Part shown: one piece after another, positions 46,981-55,813 of the stretch
How the letters are laid out: each line of letters begins with the position of its first letter
How positions within the stretch are numbered: position 1 is the first letter of the stretch
NCBI GenBank assembly: GCA_947503105.1
Contig: CANNCM010000002.1
Span: forward strand, 267,546 to 331,545
Direction: 5' to 3'
Length of the DNA stretch: 64,000 nucleotides
Source of the DNA: an uncultured Flavobacteriaceae bacterium
GTDB lineage: Bacteria > Bacteroidota > Bacteroidia > Flavobacteriales > Flavobacteriaceae
Made by a program: the position numbers and the translations under genes
The notes under the pieces: generated by a model
Database searches by the model: none
What the model was told of the DNA's origin: nothing
Seen by the model: only the letters and a program-made list of their open reading frames with translations

Positions 46981-47070
46981 GAGTTGCTTTTTGCCGAAGT
47001 TGTACTTTAGGTTGGAGTTTGTACTTTTGACACAGTCTAATCCCCATCGATTCCTCACAAAAAGCAACTC
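46981..47070. repeat. 13-bp perfect inverted repeat, 64 bp apart
   Basis: GAGTTGCTTTTTG (46981-46993) and its exact complement CAAAAAGCAACTC (47058-47070) enclose 64 bp in the 147-bp gap between the T9SS and Kelch genes. The enclosed sequence has no gene. It may be a structured RNA, a terminator-like element, or the ends of a small non-autonomous element. Confidence 0.85.
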
Positions 47071-47104
47071 TAAAAAACTCTTGATTTATAGCCTTCTTAT
47101 TTTA

Positions 47105-49006
47105 TCAATCTAAAGTCCATACAGCATCTATAAATGTTCCTGAAGATCTAAGACCTCCAATTAGGAAAATTTTATCGTTAAACACTTGGGCTTCTATACC
47201 AGTAGTCATAGGAAAACCACCTGTTGCCGTATCGCGAGTCCATGTTACGCAGCCATCTTCGGAATACCAGATATCATTTACTCTCCCTGAGCTATTATCC
47301 CATCCCCCTATTACATAAATTCGGTCTTTATAAACTACTGCAGCATGATCGCGTCTTGGAGAAAACTTGTGTATTGTGGAACTTACTTCCGTCCATGTTA
47401 TACCATCGCTGCTTTTCCATATATCGTTCACATTTTTGTTTATACCTGTTGTTTGGTAACCACCAATCACATAGAGTTCGTCCTTATAAACTAGCGTTTG
47501 GAATCTGTTTCTTGCGCCAAAGGGTGCGTTTGTGACTTCTCTTGTCCAAGATTCACCATCGGAACTGGACCAAATATCGCTTTCTGCCGTACCAAAACTG
47601 GATGAACTAACACCACCAATAACCCATATCTTATTTTTAAATACTACGGTCGCATGGTTTCTTCTTCGCGAAAAGGGTGCATTAGGATGTGTCGTCCAAG
47701 CACCACCGCCATTGGATTGAGAATAGACCGTGTTGTATCTTGAAGTAGTACCTGTGGTTCGTGCGCCGCCAATAACCCATATTCTGTTATTAAAAGACAC
47801 TAATCCAAAATCGTGTCTAGATTGAGGAAGATCAGGCTGAGTGAGCCATACATTTCCGTCTGTACTACTGTTTATTCTTGTGGTAGAAGTGAAAGAAGAA
47901 CTTAGCACCCCCCCCATAGTGTACAGTCTGTTGTTAACTACTAAAGATTCGTAAAAACGTCTGCTAGTACTTCTGTTACTTGTAACTTCTGTAGCACGCA
48001 AACCTCTGGTGGTAAAATCAAAAGTACTGGTACTTTCGGTGGTGTTTCCAAAAGCGTCTCTGGCAATTACTTTCCAGCGGTATTTGGTGTTGTGTTTAAG
48101 GTTAGTTGTAATCTTATATGTAGTCCCGGAGTTTCCGTTGGCTAATGTCTTAAATGATGTGCCTCCGTTTTCACTTAGTAAAAAGCTGTAGGTAACAGCT
48201 TCACCCTCGGGATCTGAAGCGGTTTGCCATTCAAATGCTGGGGTAAGGCTAGCATCTGTAAGACCGTGAATTATGGTCATTAAATTAAATGCTTCTGGGG
48301 CTTTGTTTTCTACCACAGTAAAGGAAAATACCTCACTGTCTGTACCTCCACCATTGCTATCTTTAGCTTTAATAAACCAGTAGTAGGTTGTTTCAAAGTC
48401 TAGTGCATCTGCATCTGGCACAGAAAATGTAGTTTCCGTTTGATTTTCAGAAACAGCCACCGTTGGCGGGTTGGTTGTACCAAAATAGATATCGTAGGTA
48501 ACCTCCTCGCCTTCTGGGTCTTGTGAGGCCTCCCACTCTAGTGTTGGGGTTCTTTCTATGCCTGTTGCACTGTGTGCAGGTTTTGTAAGCACAGCCGCTG
48601 AAGGGGTCGCATTTTTGGCGGTAGTAAAAGATGCTACAGCACTTTCTGTACGTGCACCTTTGGCGTCTTTGGCAATAATACGGCAGTAGTATTTTGTTTC
48701 ATATTCCAAGGCAGAAGACACTTCGTGTGATGTGCCGGAAACCTTTTGTGCTACGGCAGTAGCAGGTGGGTTGTCTGTACCAATATGGACATCATATACT
48801 ACGGCATCGCCGTCTGGATCTGTAGCGGCACTCCACTTTAGTGTGGGGGTTACGCTCACGCCAATTGCATTGTTTTGTGGACTACTAATCGAAAAACTTT
48901 TTGGCGCTTGGTTTTTGGGGGTTGGTGTTGGTTCGTCGTCTTTAGAACAGCCCAAAACAAGGGCTATAATTAATAACATTACAGGTTTAAAAAATTTTGT
49001 TTTCAT
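47105..49006 (-). CDS. Lipoprotein with three Fn3-like domains and a Kelch propeller
   Basis: Surface or outer-membrane lipoprotein of 633 residues. A lipobox (IALVLGCSKDDEP, C20) is followed by a proline linker, three Fn3-like domains (about 32-335; for example DVHIGTDNPP and DIYFGTTNPP) and a C-terminal six-bladed Kelch propeller with repeated motifs NRIWVIGGARTT, NKIWVIGGVSSS, DELYVIGGYQTT, DRIYVIGGWDNS and DKIFLIGGLRSS. Its first 100 residues are closely similar to those of the neighbouring PQQ-propeller lipoprotein, so the two are paralogues with swapped propellers. Binding of surface ligands or glycans is likely but unspecified. Confidence 0.85.
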   Translation of the reverse strand: MKTKFFKPVMLLIIALVLGCSKDDEPTPTPKNQAPKSFSISSPQNNAIGVSVTPTLKWSAATDPDGDAVVYDVHIGTDNPPATAVAQKVSGTSHEVSSALEYETKYYCRIIAKDAKGARTESAVASFTTAKNATPSAAVLTKPAHSATGIERTPTLEWEASQDPEGEEVTYDIYFGTTNPPTVAVSENQTETTFSVPDADALDFETTYYWFIKAKDSNGGGTDSEVFSFTVVENKAPEAFNLMTIIHGLTDASLTPAFEWQTASDPEGEAVTYSFLLSENGGTSFKTLANGNSGTTYKITTNLKHNTKYRWKVIARDAFGNTTESTSTFDFTTRGLRATEVTSNRSTSRRFYESLVVNNRLYTMGGVLSSSFTSTTRINSSTDGNVWLTQPDLPQSRHDFGLVSFNNRIWVIGGARTTGTTSRYNTVYSQSNGGGAWTTHPNAPFSRRRNHATVVFKNKIWVIGGVSSSSFGTAESDIWSSSDGESWTREVTNAPFGARNRFQTLVYKDELYVIGGYQTTGINKNVNDIWKSSDGITWTEVSSTIHKFSPRRDHAAVVYKDRIYVIGGWDNSSGRVNDIWYSEDGCVTWTRDTATGGFPMTTGIEAQVFNDKIFLIGGLRSSGTFIDAVWTLD

Positions 49007-49044
49007 GATTTCTAATTATTTATTTTTATTTATTTTAATAGTGT

Positions 49045-50523
49045 TTATTGCATCACTTCGAAATTCTCGTCTACCACTTCTACAAAAGAGGTTTTTGTTT
49101 CGTGTTGCCATAGAATTTCTGCGGTACTGTATTTATAGAGACCGATTATAGCATCGCCAGAATTTTTATGAAATTGAAAAACAAAATAATCATCGGAAAA
49201 TGCCCAGACATTTCCTCTATAGTCTGATACCTCACCTTTGAGAGGCATGTCTGTTTTTGCTCTTTCAATTTTACCAGTATTGGCATTGAGAACATAATAG
49301 CTTCCCTTGGTATATATAAATAATCTGTTTTCTGATAGTGATATTAGCGCATCTCTTATCGCTATTGGTGTATTCCACAAAGGGTTTCCATTTGCTGTAT
49401 TTATCGCGTAAATACCATTATCTCTGGTAGATACATAGGCCACTTCATCTCTGAAAGTCATATCTAAGGACAATCTAATATTGGCCTGCCATTTTTGGTT
49501 TAGCTTGCTATCGTAGGCATATAATTTATTGTTCCATGTAGAAAAAATAATTTGGTTTTTGTGTTTGTATAATTTATTTAAGGTTACACGTTCACCAATG
49601 AGTTTATGGACTTCTGAATGATCTGAAAGATTGTGTCCATAAAAACTTGGATTTCCTTGATTTCCAGAGAGTGCAAAAACGGTGTTATCAATTTTTATGG
49701 CAGCTCTTTTGGAAGGATAACCAATCAATGGTTCTGGTATTGTTCTTCCACTCAATATGATGGTTCCGTCTTTGGGGTTTATTATTATTTTTTTACTAAT
49801 GCTCTTATAAGTTGTTTTATTTATAACATTATAACCATACAGTATTTGGTCATCAAAAACTTGCATTCCCAAAGAGGTTGTAAAATAATGAGTAGGAGTT
49901 GCTTTAAATTTAACATTCCAAATTTTTTCTCCTGTATCGATAGCTCTCTTCTCTAAGTCATAATCATTTGTATTCACATATCGCATACCATACAAGGCAT
50001 TATCATAAATTTGTATCCCTCGAAAATCACCAGAAACTAAACTTGTTTTTTCGCCTGTACTCACATCGAGATAAAATAATTCTTCTTTGTTGGAAATGTA
50101 TATACGCCCTTTTGGAGCTCCTTTTTTTGTGGCAAAGGCATACACATCACTTTTTGTTGCTTCTCCATTGTTATCTTTGGCTACAACATACCAATAGTAT
50201 GTTGTGTCATGCTCCAAAGCTTTTTCATTTGATACTCTAAATGTGTTGTCTGTTTGGCTTTCTGAAACAGCTAGATTTGGAGGGTTCGTAGTCCCTAAAA
50301 ATACATCATACACAACAGCATCTCCATCTGGATCTGTAGCTTTAGTCCATTGTAGTGTGGGGGTTGTACTAATTTCTGTTGCATTGTTTTCTGGGTTGCT
50401 GAGTAAAAGCGCTGTTGGCGCTTGATTTTTGGGGGTTGGTGGCGTTGGTTCATCATCTTTAGAACAGCCCAAAACAAGGGCTATAACTAATAGCATTGCA
50501 GTGCTTAAAAATCTTGTTTTCAT
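49045..50523 (-). CDS. Lipoprotein with an Fn3-like domain and a PQQ-like propeller
   Basis: The 492-residue lipoprotein begins MKTRFLSTAMLLVIALVLGCS with the lipobox cysteine at 20 and KDDEPTPPTPKNQAP, almost the same as the Kelch lipoprotein. One Fn3-like domain (about 35-130; DVFLGTTNPPNLAVSESQTD) is followed by a beta-propeller with PQQ-type blades (YAYDSKLNQKWQANI, IYAINTANGNPLWNTP, YYVLNANTGKIERAK). Such propellers usually bind or scaffold rather than act as dehydrogenases. It sits between the OmpA-family gene (23 bp) and the Kelch gene. Confidence 0.85.
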   Translation of the reverse strand: MKTRFLSTAMLLVIALVLGCSKDDEPTPPTPKNQAPTALLLSNPENNATEISTTPTLQWTKATDPDGDAVVYDVFLGTTNPPNLAVSESQTDNTFRVSNEKALEHDTTYYWYVVAKDNNGEATKSDVYAFATKKGAPKGRIYISNKEELFYLDVSTGEKTSLVSGDFRGIQIYDNALYGMRYVNTNDYDLEKRAIDTGEKIWNVKFKATPTHYFTTSLGMQVFDDQILYGYNVINKTTYKSISKKIIINPKDGTIILSGRTIPEPLIGYPSKRAAIKIDNTVFALSGNQGNPSFYGHNLSDHSEVHKLIGERVTLNKLYKHKNQIIFSTWNNKLYAYDSKLNQKWQANIRLSLDMTFRDEVAYVSTRDNGIYAINTANGNPLWNTPIAIRDALISLSENRLFIYTKGSYYVLNANTGKIERAKTDMPLKGEVSDYRGNVWAFSDDYFVFQFHKNSGDAIIGLYKYSTAEILWQHETKTSFVEVVDENFEVMQ

Positions 50524-50546
50524 GATTTCTAATTATTTATTATTGA

Positions 50547-51821
50547 TTATTTTATGATTTTAAATTCTACTCTTCGGTTTTGTGCTTTTCCGTGGCTGGA
50601 ACTGTTACTGGCAAGGGGTTCTGTTTCGCCTTTACCCTCTACAAAAAGCCTTTCATAGTTGCTAATACCCAGCTTTATCATCTTTTCCTTAACAGCATAG
50701 GCACGTTGACGGCTTAATTCCAAATTGGTTTCGGCACTGCCATCACTATCGGTATGCCCTATTATTTGGACTTTGGTGTTTGGGCTGGTATTGAGCTCCG
50801 TTACCAATTCTTGTATAATCTTTTCACTGCTAGATTTGATAATCGATTTTCCACTTTCAAATAGGATTTCGTTGGTGGTAAACGTCCCTGTTTCTAGTAA
50901 GGTACTTCGGCGGTCTTGACCTGTTTTGGCAATACGCACATTGCCAAAGTACATTTCTACATTCCCGCCATAGTCGTGCTGCATTAATTTTAAATAGGAT
51001 GCTTTTCCTATGGGGATTAAACGTGGGACGTCAATTAGTTTTCTCTCGTTAAGCCAAAGTCTAAAACGGCTTTTATTAACCATTATAGATACACGCGATT
51101 TTCCATTTATAACAGCTCTGTAGTCTAGTTTCAGTTGTTTTTTTATGATTTCCTTTCCGTTTTCTTTTTTGTTGACCCAAGTTGACGAAACGATATACTG
51201 GCAGGGATTAAGCCCTACCCTTCCATAATTTTTTCCCTCTTTAAAGGTATTGTTGTCGTCTATCGATATATAGACCCAAGTATGAGAACTTGTTTTCTTA
51301 TTTAAAGTTGGGGCATAAAGATCAAATTCTACAGTATAATTTTCGGGTAGTTTTTCAGACATCATAGGGACATACACGGCACTGTGCTGCATTTTTAGAT
51401 ATTTTTGTCCGTTGATGTTTGTCAATTCTCCACCGCCATCGGTATCCCATTTTGCAGGAAAATCGCCAATATTGTCTTGGCTATAGTCATCTTGAAAAAG
51501 CATTACATTACCCGCTTTAAAATCGAAGTTTGTAGATACCTTGTGGGTTTCTTTTTCTGCTTGAGATGTTTGCTCGTTTGATGTTTCAGAAGTGTGTTTA
51601 TTGTTTTTTCTTCTGCGTTTACGTTTATTTTTTCGCTTCTTATTAAATAATGTATCAAAAGTCTTCTCGGTTTCTCTCTCAGATTTTTCCTCAACTTTTC
51701 TTTCAATGGCACGCTCGGCGGCTTTTTCGGCTTTCTTTTTGAGTTTCTTTAAGAATTGAGCATGTGTAGTATTAATTCCAAATAGAATACATAGCAGTAT
51801 TGATAATGTTTTTAGGTTCAT
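50547..51821 (-). CDS. OmpA-family outer-membrane/peptidoglycan-binding protein
   Basis: The 424-residue protein has a signal peptide (about 1-21, ending THAQ), a highly charged Lys/Arg/Glu stretch (about 26-95), a central beta-rich domain (about 100-295) with features of a concanavalin-like fold, and a C-terminal OmpA domain (about 310-424) with IIGHTDSDGSAETNLELSRQRA and the end RRVEFKIIK that binds peptidoglycan. It is the first gene of the five-gene minus-strand envelope cluster and would anchor the complex to the cell wall. Confidence 0.85.
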   Translation of the reverse strand: MNLKTLSILLCILFGINTTHAQFLKKLKKKAEKAAERAIERKVEEKSERETEKTFDTLFNKKRKNKRKRRRKNNKHTSETSNEQTSQAEKETHKVSTNFDFKAGNVMLFQDDYSQDNIGDFPAKWDTDGGGELTNINGQKYLKMQHSAVYVPMMSEKLPENYTVEFDLYAPTLNKKTSSHTWVYISIDDNNTFKEGKNYGRVGLNPCQYIVSSTWVNKKENGKEIIKKQLKLDYRAVINGKSRVSIMVNKSRFRLWLNERKLIDVPRLIPIGKASYLKLMQHDYGGNVEMYFGNVRIAKTGQDRRSTLLETGTFTTNEILFESGKSIIKSSSEKIIQELVTELNTSPNTKVQIIGHTDSDGSAETNLELSRQRAYAVKEKMIKLGISNYERLFVEGKGETEPLASNSSSHGKAQNRRVEFKIIK

Positions 51822-52103
51822 AGCAAAATAGATTTGATGTTATGACCCAAAACTAATTCACAATGTTAGCCTCAACTTGTCGATTTGTAGAAAATACTGG
51901 TGGATTTGTATAAACCAACAGATAATGTGAAATTTTAAGGGAATGCATTCTTCCAGCAAGTGGATTTTTATCCGATTCATCGGAACTCATAAAGAATAGG
52001 TTAAGAAAATTGAGCGATAAACTGTAAATTCCTACCGAAATTTTAGTTCAAAAATATTAATACCAAAGCCTGTTGCTAACAAACCGAGCGTTTTGAAGCC
52101 GAT

Positions 52104-52386
52104 TTATATAAACAACATTGAATGAGAACCTATTCGGATTAATTTAATTGTTTTTGGGTTTTCAATTTGAAACCAAATAATATGTAGGTCTGGTTTGATA
52201 TGACATTTCCAGTGATTTTTATAATTTCCTATTAATTTATGAGGCTTCATAGATAAGGGGACACCTTCTACCTCTTTAAGTTGCAATATATTCAACAATA
52301 AGGATGCGCGTTCGAAATTTTTTTTTATTTTTTTTAAGTTTTTGAATGTCTTTTTTAAACTTATTTGTTGCTTCCAGTTGATACAT
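52104..52386 (-). pseudogene. YafQ-family toxin, frameshifted in an A tract
   Basis: Read from the ATG at 52386 the frame gives MYQLEATNKFKKDIQKLKKN and stops after 36 residues, while a different frame downstream encodes HKLIGNYKNHWKCHIKPDLH and ends IRIGSHSMLFI at 52104. Joined, about 93 residues match the YafQ/RelE toxin pattern (HKLxGNYKxxxxCHIKPD, with a C-terminal GSHS). The switch lies in A8-T-A9 (52318-52335): one A too many. It could be a real inactivating change, a phase-variable slippage site or a sequencing error in a homopolymer. The start overlaps the antitoxin stop (TAATG). YafQ cleaves mRNA on ribosomes. Confidence 0.8.
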
Positions 52387-52607
52387 TATAAGTTATCAAG
52401 CCATGCATTAAGGTTATCAATGTGCTCTAAATCTTCTGTTCTTGCAGCTTCAATAGCATCAATGGTCTCTTGGTTCGGAATATGACCTACACTTTTATAT
52501 AATAGAAATTCAATGTAATTGTTAAGACTTCTTCGTTGAGATTTTGCTTTTTCTTTCAGCTCATCCAAAAGAGTTTTGTCAAGTCGAAAGGCGGTTTGTA
52601 TTTTCAT
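52386..52607 (-). CDS. Ribbon-helix-helix antitoxin of a YafQ-type pair
   Basis: The 73-residue protein has the RHH N-terminal strand and helix (MKIQTAFRLDKTLLDELKEKAKSQRRSLNNYIEFLLYKSVG), followed by an acidic tail (ARTEDLEHIDNLNAWLDNL) that would block the toxin. Its TAA overlaps the toxin ATG by one base, the usual coupled arrangement. The frame is intact although the toxin downstream is broken. The pair sits inside the accessory block between the comM repeats. Confidence 0.8.
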   Translation of the reverse strand: MKIQTAFRLDKTLLDELKEKAKSQRRSLNNYIEFLLYKSVGHIPNQETIDAIEAARTEDLEHIDNLNAWLDNL

Positions 52608-52705
52608 AAGAACAAAATAAAAAAAGAGAAAATAACAACATGTTATACAAGTGGCATTAAAATTAATAAACCCACCCTTAAAATTACAGGAACATTATAC
52701 TAACA

Positions 52706-54838
52706 TTATCCCAAATTGCTTTTGTACACTCGTGGCGATTGTCCTGTTACTTTTTTAAAGATTTTGGAAAACAAGGATGGATCTTCGTAACCTAGTTGAA
52801 AGGCAATTTCGCTAACTTGCATAGCTGTATTCTTTAATAATTCCTTAGCTTTTTCTATTTTTATGTGTTTCACATAATTTGCAACTGGCATTCCCGTTAA
52901 AATGTTCACTTTTTGATTCAACTTAGAACGACTCATTGTCATTTTTCTTGCTATTTCTTCCGTGCTGTAGGCTTTATTTTCTAAAGCAAATTCTTGTAGT
53001 GTTTTGATAAAACGAACTTCAACCATTCGAATTTCTTGCGATACATCTGCTTTTTTTAATGCCAATACCTCTAGAAAATATGTGGCCTTTTGTTGTTGTT
53101 TTTCAAATAAATTATCAATGATACTCAAAAGCTCTTCTTCTCTAAAAGGTTTAGTGAGATAGGCATCAATCCCTAGATCAAAACTTTTTGTTTTTGCTTC
53201 CAGAGTAACATTTGCAGAGACAATAATTAGAGGAATATGTGATAACTCTGACACTGATTTTAAATGTTTTGAAAACTGAAATCCATCCATTTCTGGCATC
53301 GCCAAATCACAAATGATAAGATCTATGTTTTTGCTTTTTAATACTTCCATAGCATCCTTTCCATTATAGGCTTGAAGGAATCCAAATTGATTTTGCAACA
53401 ATTGTTTATAATAAATCTGAATATCCTTGTTGTCTTCAACTACCAATATTGTTTTTTTTGAAGCCCTATTGTTGTCTTTTGTGTATTGTCTTTTATGTGT
53501 TGATTTTGTGCGGTCTCTATAAACAAAAGGGAGCTTTGGTTGTATTTTCTTTTCAGGTTTTTCTGCAACTTGAGTTATTGGTAAATGAATGGTAAATGTT
53601 GTTCCTTTATTCACAATACTTTGCACCGTTATCTTGCCATTTGCCAGATTAACTAATTCCTTTACATAAGCCAAGCCAATACCCGTTCCTTTTGTGTTGG
53701 TTTCGGTACTAGAGGTGTAAAACCGATCAAAAATTTTGTCTAAATGTGCTTTTTCTATACCCATACCTGTGTCGCTAACCGATAGTACTAAACTGTTGTT
53801 TTGCAAATGGGTTTTTACAGTAATTTCTCCATCATTCCTGTTAAATTTTAGAGCATTTGATATTAAGTTTTGGAGTATTGATTGTATTTTATCGGAATCA
53901 AAATCCATGATAATTTCATCTACGTCAGAGATGAAAGTTATGGTTTGCCCTTGACTTGTAGCATATGATGAAAACAACTGTGTTAGGGTTTTTATAAATA
54001 CAACAATATTTTCTTGAATATTATTGGGTATAAGTTTTGATTTATCCAAAGCAGAAATCGCTAATATTTGTTTGAGTTGTTCATTTAACAAACTGGCATT
54101 TTTATGAATAATTCTAATATTTTCTATCTCACTATAGTGTGTTAATTCTTGTTCTAAATGAGTACTCAAACCTTGTATCACAGTTAATGGAGTTCGAAAT
54201 TCGTGTGTAAGATTTGTGAAAATCTGTTTTTGAAAGTTATTTAATTCTTCTAATTCGGTGGTCTTTTTCTCGAGAATCATCTCATAATCTAAGCTAAGTT
54301 GTTTGAAGTAATTTACAATAACAAACAATATGATAAACCATAAATATTTAGACATATCATTATAAGCATCAATATCATAGATTTCAAGATAATAATTAGG
54401 AAGTGCAAAGGAAAAAATCGATACTAAAAGAATTGTGTTTATGACATACTTATTATCTATAAAAAGCAATGCAACCAAAGGCGCGATGACATAAAAAAAT
54501 TCATGAAAACTCCCTTTATCAATAAAATTTGCAAAAACAAATGCCACCAACCACAAGCAAAAAATATAAATTACTCTTCCAAATAAATACAACTTTTTGG
54601 AGTGAACATATTGAGCCACAGCTATCATAACTATAAATAGGGAATGCCCCAAAATATAATCCAAGGCATTTTCTTCAAATAATCGGCGTGCCAGTAGGAA
54701 CCCTCCAACGGCATACCATGTCAGACAAAAGGTGTTAAAAAGTACAATACGCCTTCGGTCTGACTTTGTAGAGCGGTTATCTATACCAAAGTTTAAAAAC
54801 TTGTGTTTAATTCTTTTAAGATTACTTTTTAGGCCCAT
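52706..54838 (-). CDS. Hybrid histidine kinase / response regulator / AraC regulator
   Basis: Single protein of 710 residues combining sensor and transcription factor. About six membrane helices (33-178) form the sensor; a HisKA domain has H212 in NLTHEFRTPLTV; the ATPase domain has DTGMGIEKAHLDKIFDRF and TKGTGIGLAYVK; the receiver domain has the phosphoacceptor aspartate in LIICDLAMPEMDGF (about 505-518); and an AraC-type HTH (AMQVSEIAFQLGYEDPSLFSKIFKK) ends the protein. The sensor is membranous and lacks the large periplasmic propeller of Bacteroides-type hybrids. Targets are probably the envelope genes nearby, but that is inference from position. Confidence 0.9.
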   Translation of the reverse strand: MGLKSNLKRIKHKFLNFGIDNRSTKSDRRRIVLFNTFCLTWYAVGGFLLARRLFEENALDYILGHSLFIVMIAVAQYVHSKKLYLFGRVIYIFCLWLVAFVFANFIDKGSFHEFFYVIAPLVALLFIDNKYVINTILLVSIFSFALPNYYLEIYDIDAYNDMSKYLWFIILFVIVNYFKQLSLDYEMILEKKTTELEELNNFQKQIFTNLTHEFRTPLTVIQGLSTHLEQELTHYSEIENIRIIHKNASLLNEQLKQILAISALDKSKLIPNNIQENIVVFIKTLTQLFSSYATSQGQTITFISDVDEIIMDFDSDKIQSILQNLISNALKFNRNDGEITVKTHLQNNSLVLSVSDTGMGIEKAHLDKIFDRFYTSSTETNTKGTGIGLAYVKELVNLANGKITVQSIVNKGTTFTIHLPITQVAEKPEKKIQPKLPFVYRDRTKSTHKRQYTKDNNRASKKTILVVEDNKDIQIYYKQLLQNQFGFLQAYNGKDAMEVLKSKNIDLIICDLAMPEMDGFQFSKHLKSVSELSHIPLIIVSANVTLEAKTKSFDLGIDAYLTKPFREEELLSIIDNLFEKQQQKATYFLEVLALKKADVSQEIRMVEVRFIKTLQEFALENKAYSTEEIARKMTMSRSKLNQKVNILTGMPVANYVKHIKIEKAKELLKNTAMQVSEIAFQLGYEDPSLFSKIFKKVTGQSPRVYKSNLG

Positions 54839-54897
54839 ATTGATATCTGATTTAAAAAAATACAGTGATACTGACTATCAAATCTTCTAAAATGACG

Positions 54898-55023
54898 CTC
54901 TTTTATGGCATTATCGGGTAAACCTACCAAATGATACCCTATGCCATTATCAACATTGACTTCTAAAGTGATGGTGTAGGCCTCTACGCCAAAGACAGCG
55001 CTTCCATAAACTTTTTTGAGCAT
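54898..55023 (-). pseudogene. Truncated copy of the comM 5' end
   Basis: The first 42 codons of comM (MLKKVYGSAVFGVEAYTITL...VGLPDNAIKE) are repeated here with the same start codon and one amino-acid change (V to L), then similarity ends abruptly at 54898. It is a partial duplicate without the ATPase and cannot be functional. Together with 44733-44858 it brackets the 10-kb accessory block. Confidence 0.9.
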
Positions 55024-55081
55024 TTGGTACGATTTGAGACTCTAAAATTAGGGAAAAAATTAAAATAAAATTTGAATTTTT

Positions 55082-55138
55082 AAAATGTTAATGTTTGTTT
55101 AATTAGTGAGATAAAAACTTAGACAAATTATACTTTTG
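55082..55138 (+). promoter_or_regulatory. Photolyase-cluster promoter 1: direct-repeat site plus TACTTTTG
   Basis: AAAATGTTAAT, G and TTTGTTTAATT (55082-55104) contain the half-sites TGTTAAT and TGTTTAAT, spaced 10 bp apart. Twenty-six bases later comes TACTTTTG (55131-55138), a Bacteroidota -7 element. It precedes the TetR-like gene, whose ATG is at 55157. The same layout occurs at 60735-60791. Confidence 0.7.
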
Positions 55139-55156
55139 TATAAAATCAATAGTATT

Positions 55157-55813
55157 ATGGCCAAAAAAACAAAACTTACAAAAGATAAACTTATTGCGCT
55201 ATACATGGATAGCGTTTTAGATCACAACGAAACCCCAAAAAGTGTATATGCTTTTGCCAAGATGAATCAGTTTGATGAATCTGAATTTTATGCTTTTTAT
55301 GGTTCTTTTGAAGCACTTGAATCTTCAATTTTTGAAACCTTTTTCGAAAATACAATAAACACCCTAGAAAAAAGTAAAGATTACAAAGACTACGACGACC
55401 AAAATCGATTGTTGAGTTTCTATTTTACATTTTTTGGAAATCTAACCGCCAACCGTAGCTATGTTTCTCATTCGCTGAGCGCTGCTAAAGGAAATTTAAA
55501 CACCATGAAAAAACTCCGACCATTACGCAAAATGTTTTTGGCGTTTGTAGATCAATTGGATCTTGGTGGCTTTGAAATAAAAAACAAACGTATTGATGAT
55601 TTTAAAGATAACGTCGTCAATGAATCCTATTGGGTCCAGATGCTTGTGACCCTAAAATTTTGGCTAGATGACGACTCTGCCGATTTTGAAAAAACCGATC
55701 TTTTCATCGAGAAATCGATTGCTGCAAGTTTTGAATTGGCACAGACCAAACCTCTTAAGAGTGTTGTTGATTTTGGTAAGTTTTTATTCAAAGAAAAAAT
55801 GGGGACTCGTTAA
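55157..55813 (+). CDS. TetR-family-like regulator, first gene of the light cluster
   Basis: The 218-residue protein starts with a helix-turn-helix-like segment of about 55 residues (TKDKLIALYMDSVLDHNETPKSVYAFAKMNQFDESEFYAFYG) followed by an all-helical C-terminal domain of the TetR_C type. Start is the ATG at 55157, since a TTG at 55136 lies inside the -7 element. The HTH is degenerate compared with canonical TetR, so DNA binding is uncertain. Its stop overlaps the ABC1 kinase start (TAATG), so the two are coupled. It heads a plus-strand run that includes the photolyases. Confidence 0.72.
   Translation: MAKKTKLTKDKLIALYMDSVLDHNETPKSVYAFAKMNQFDESEFYAFYGSFEALESSIFETFFENTINTLEKSKDYKDYDDQNRLLSFYFTFFGNLTANRSYVSHSLSAAKGNLNTMKKLRPLRKMFLAFVDQLDLGGFEIKNKRIDDFKDNVVNESYWVQMLVTLKFWLDDDSADFEKTDLFIEKSIAASFELAQTKPLKSVVDFGKFLFKEKMGTR

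Noticed and set aside
46981-47070. Integron attC-like site
   Set aside because: No core GTTRRRY/RYYYAAC boxes and no integrase seen; kept only as an inverted repeat.
44733-55023. Reading the comM repeats as transposon target duplications
   Set aside because: Target duplications are typically 2-15 bp; a 126-bp repeat and absence of any transposase in the block speak for recombination or duplication instead.
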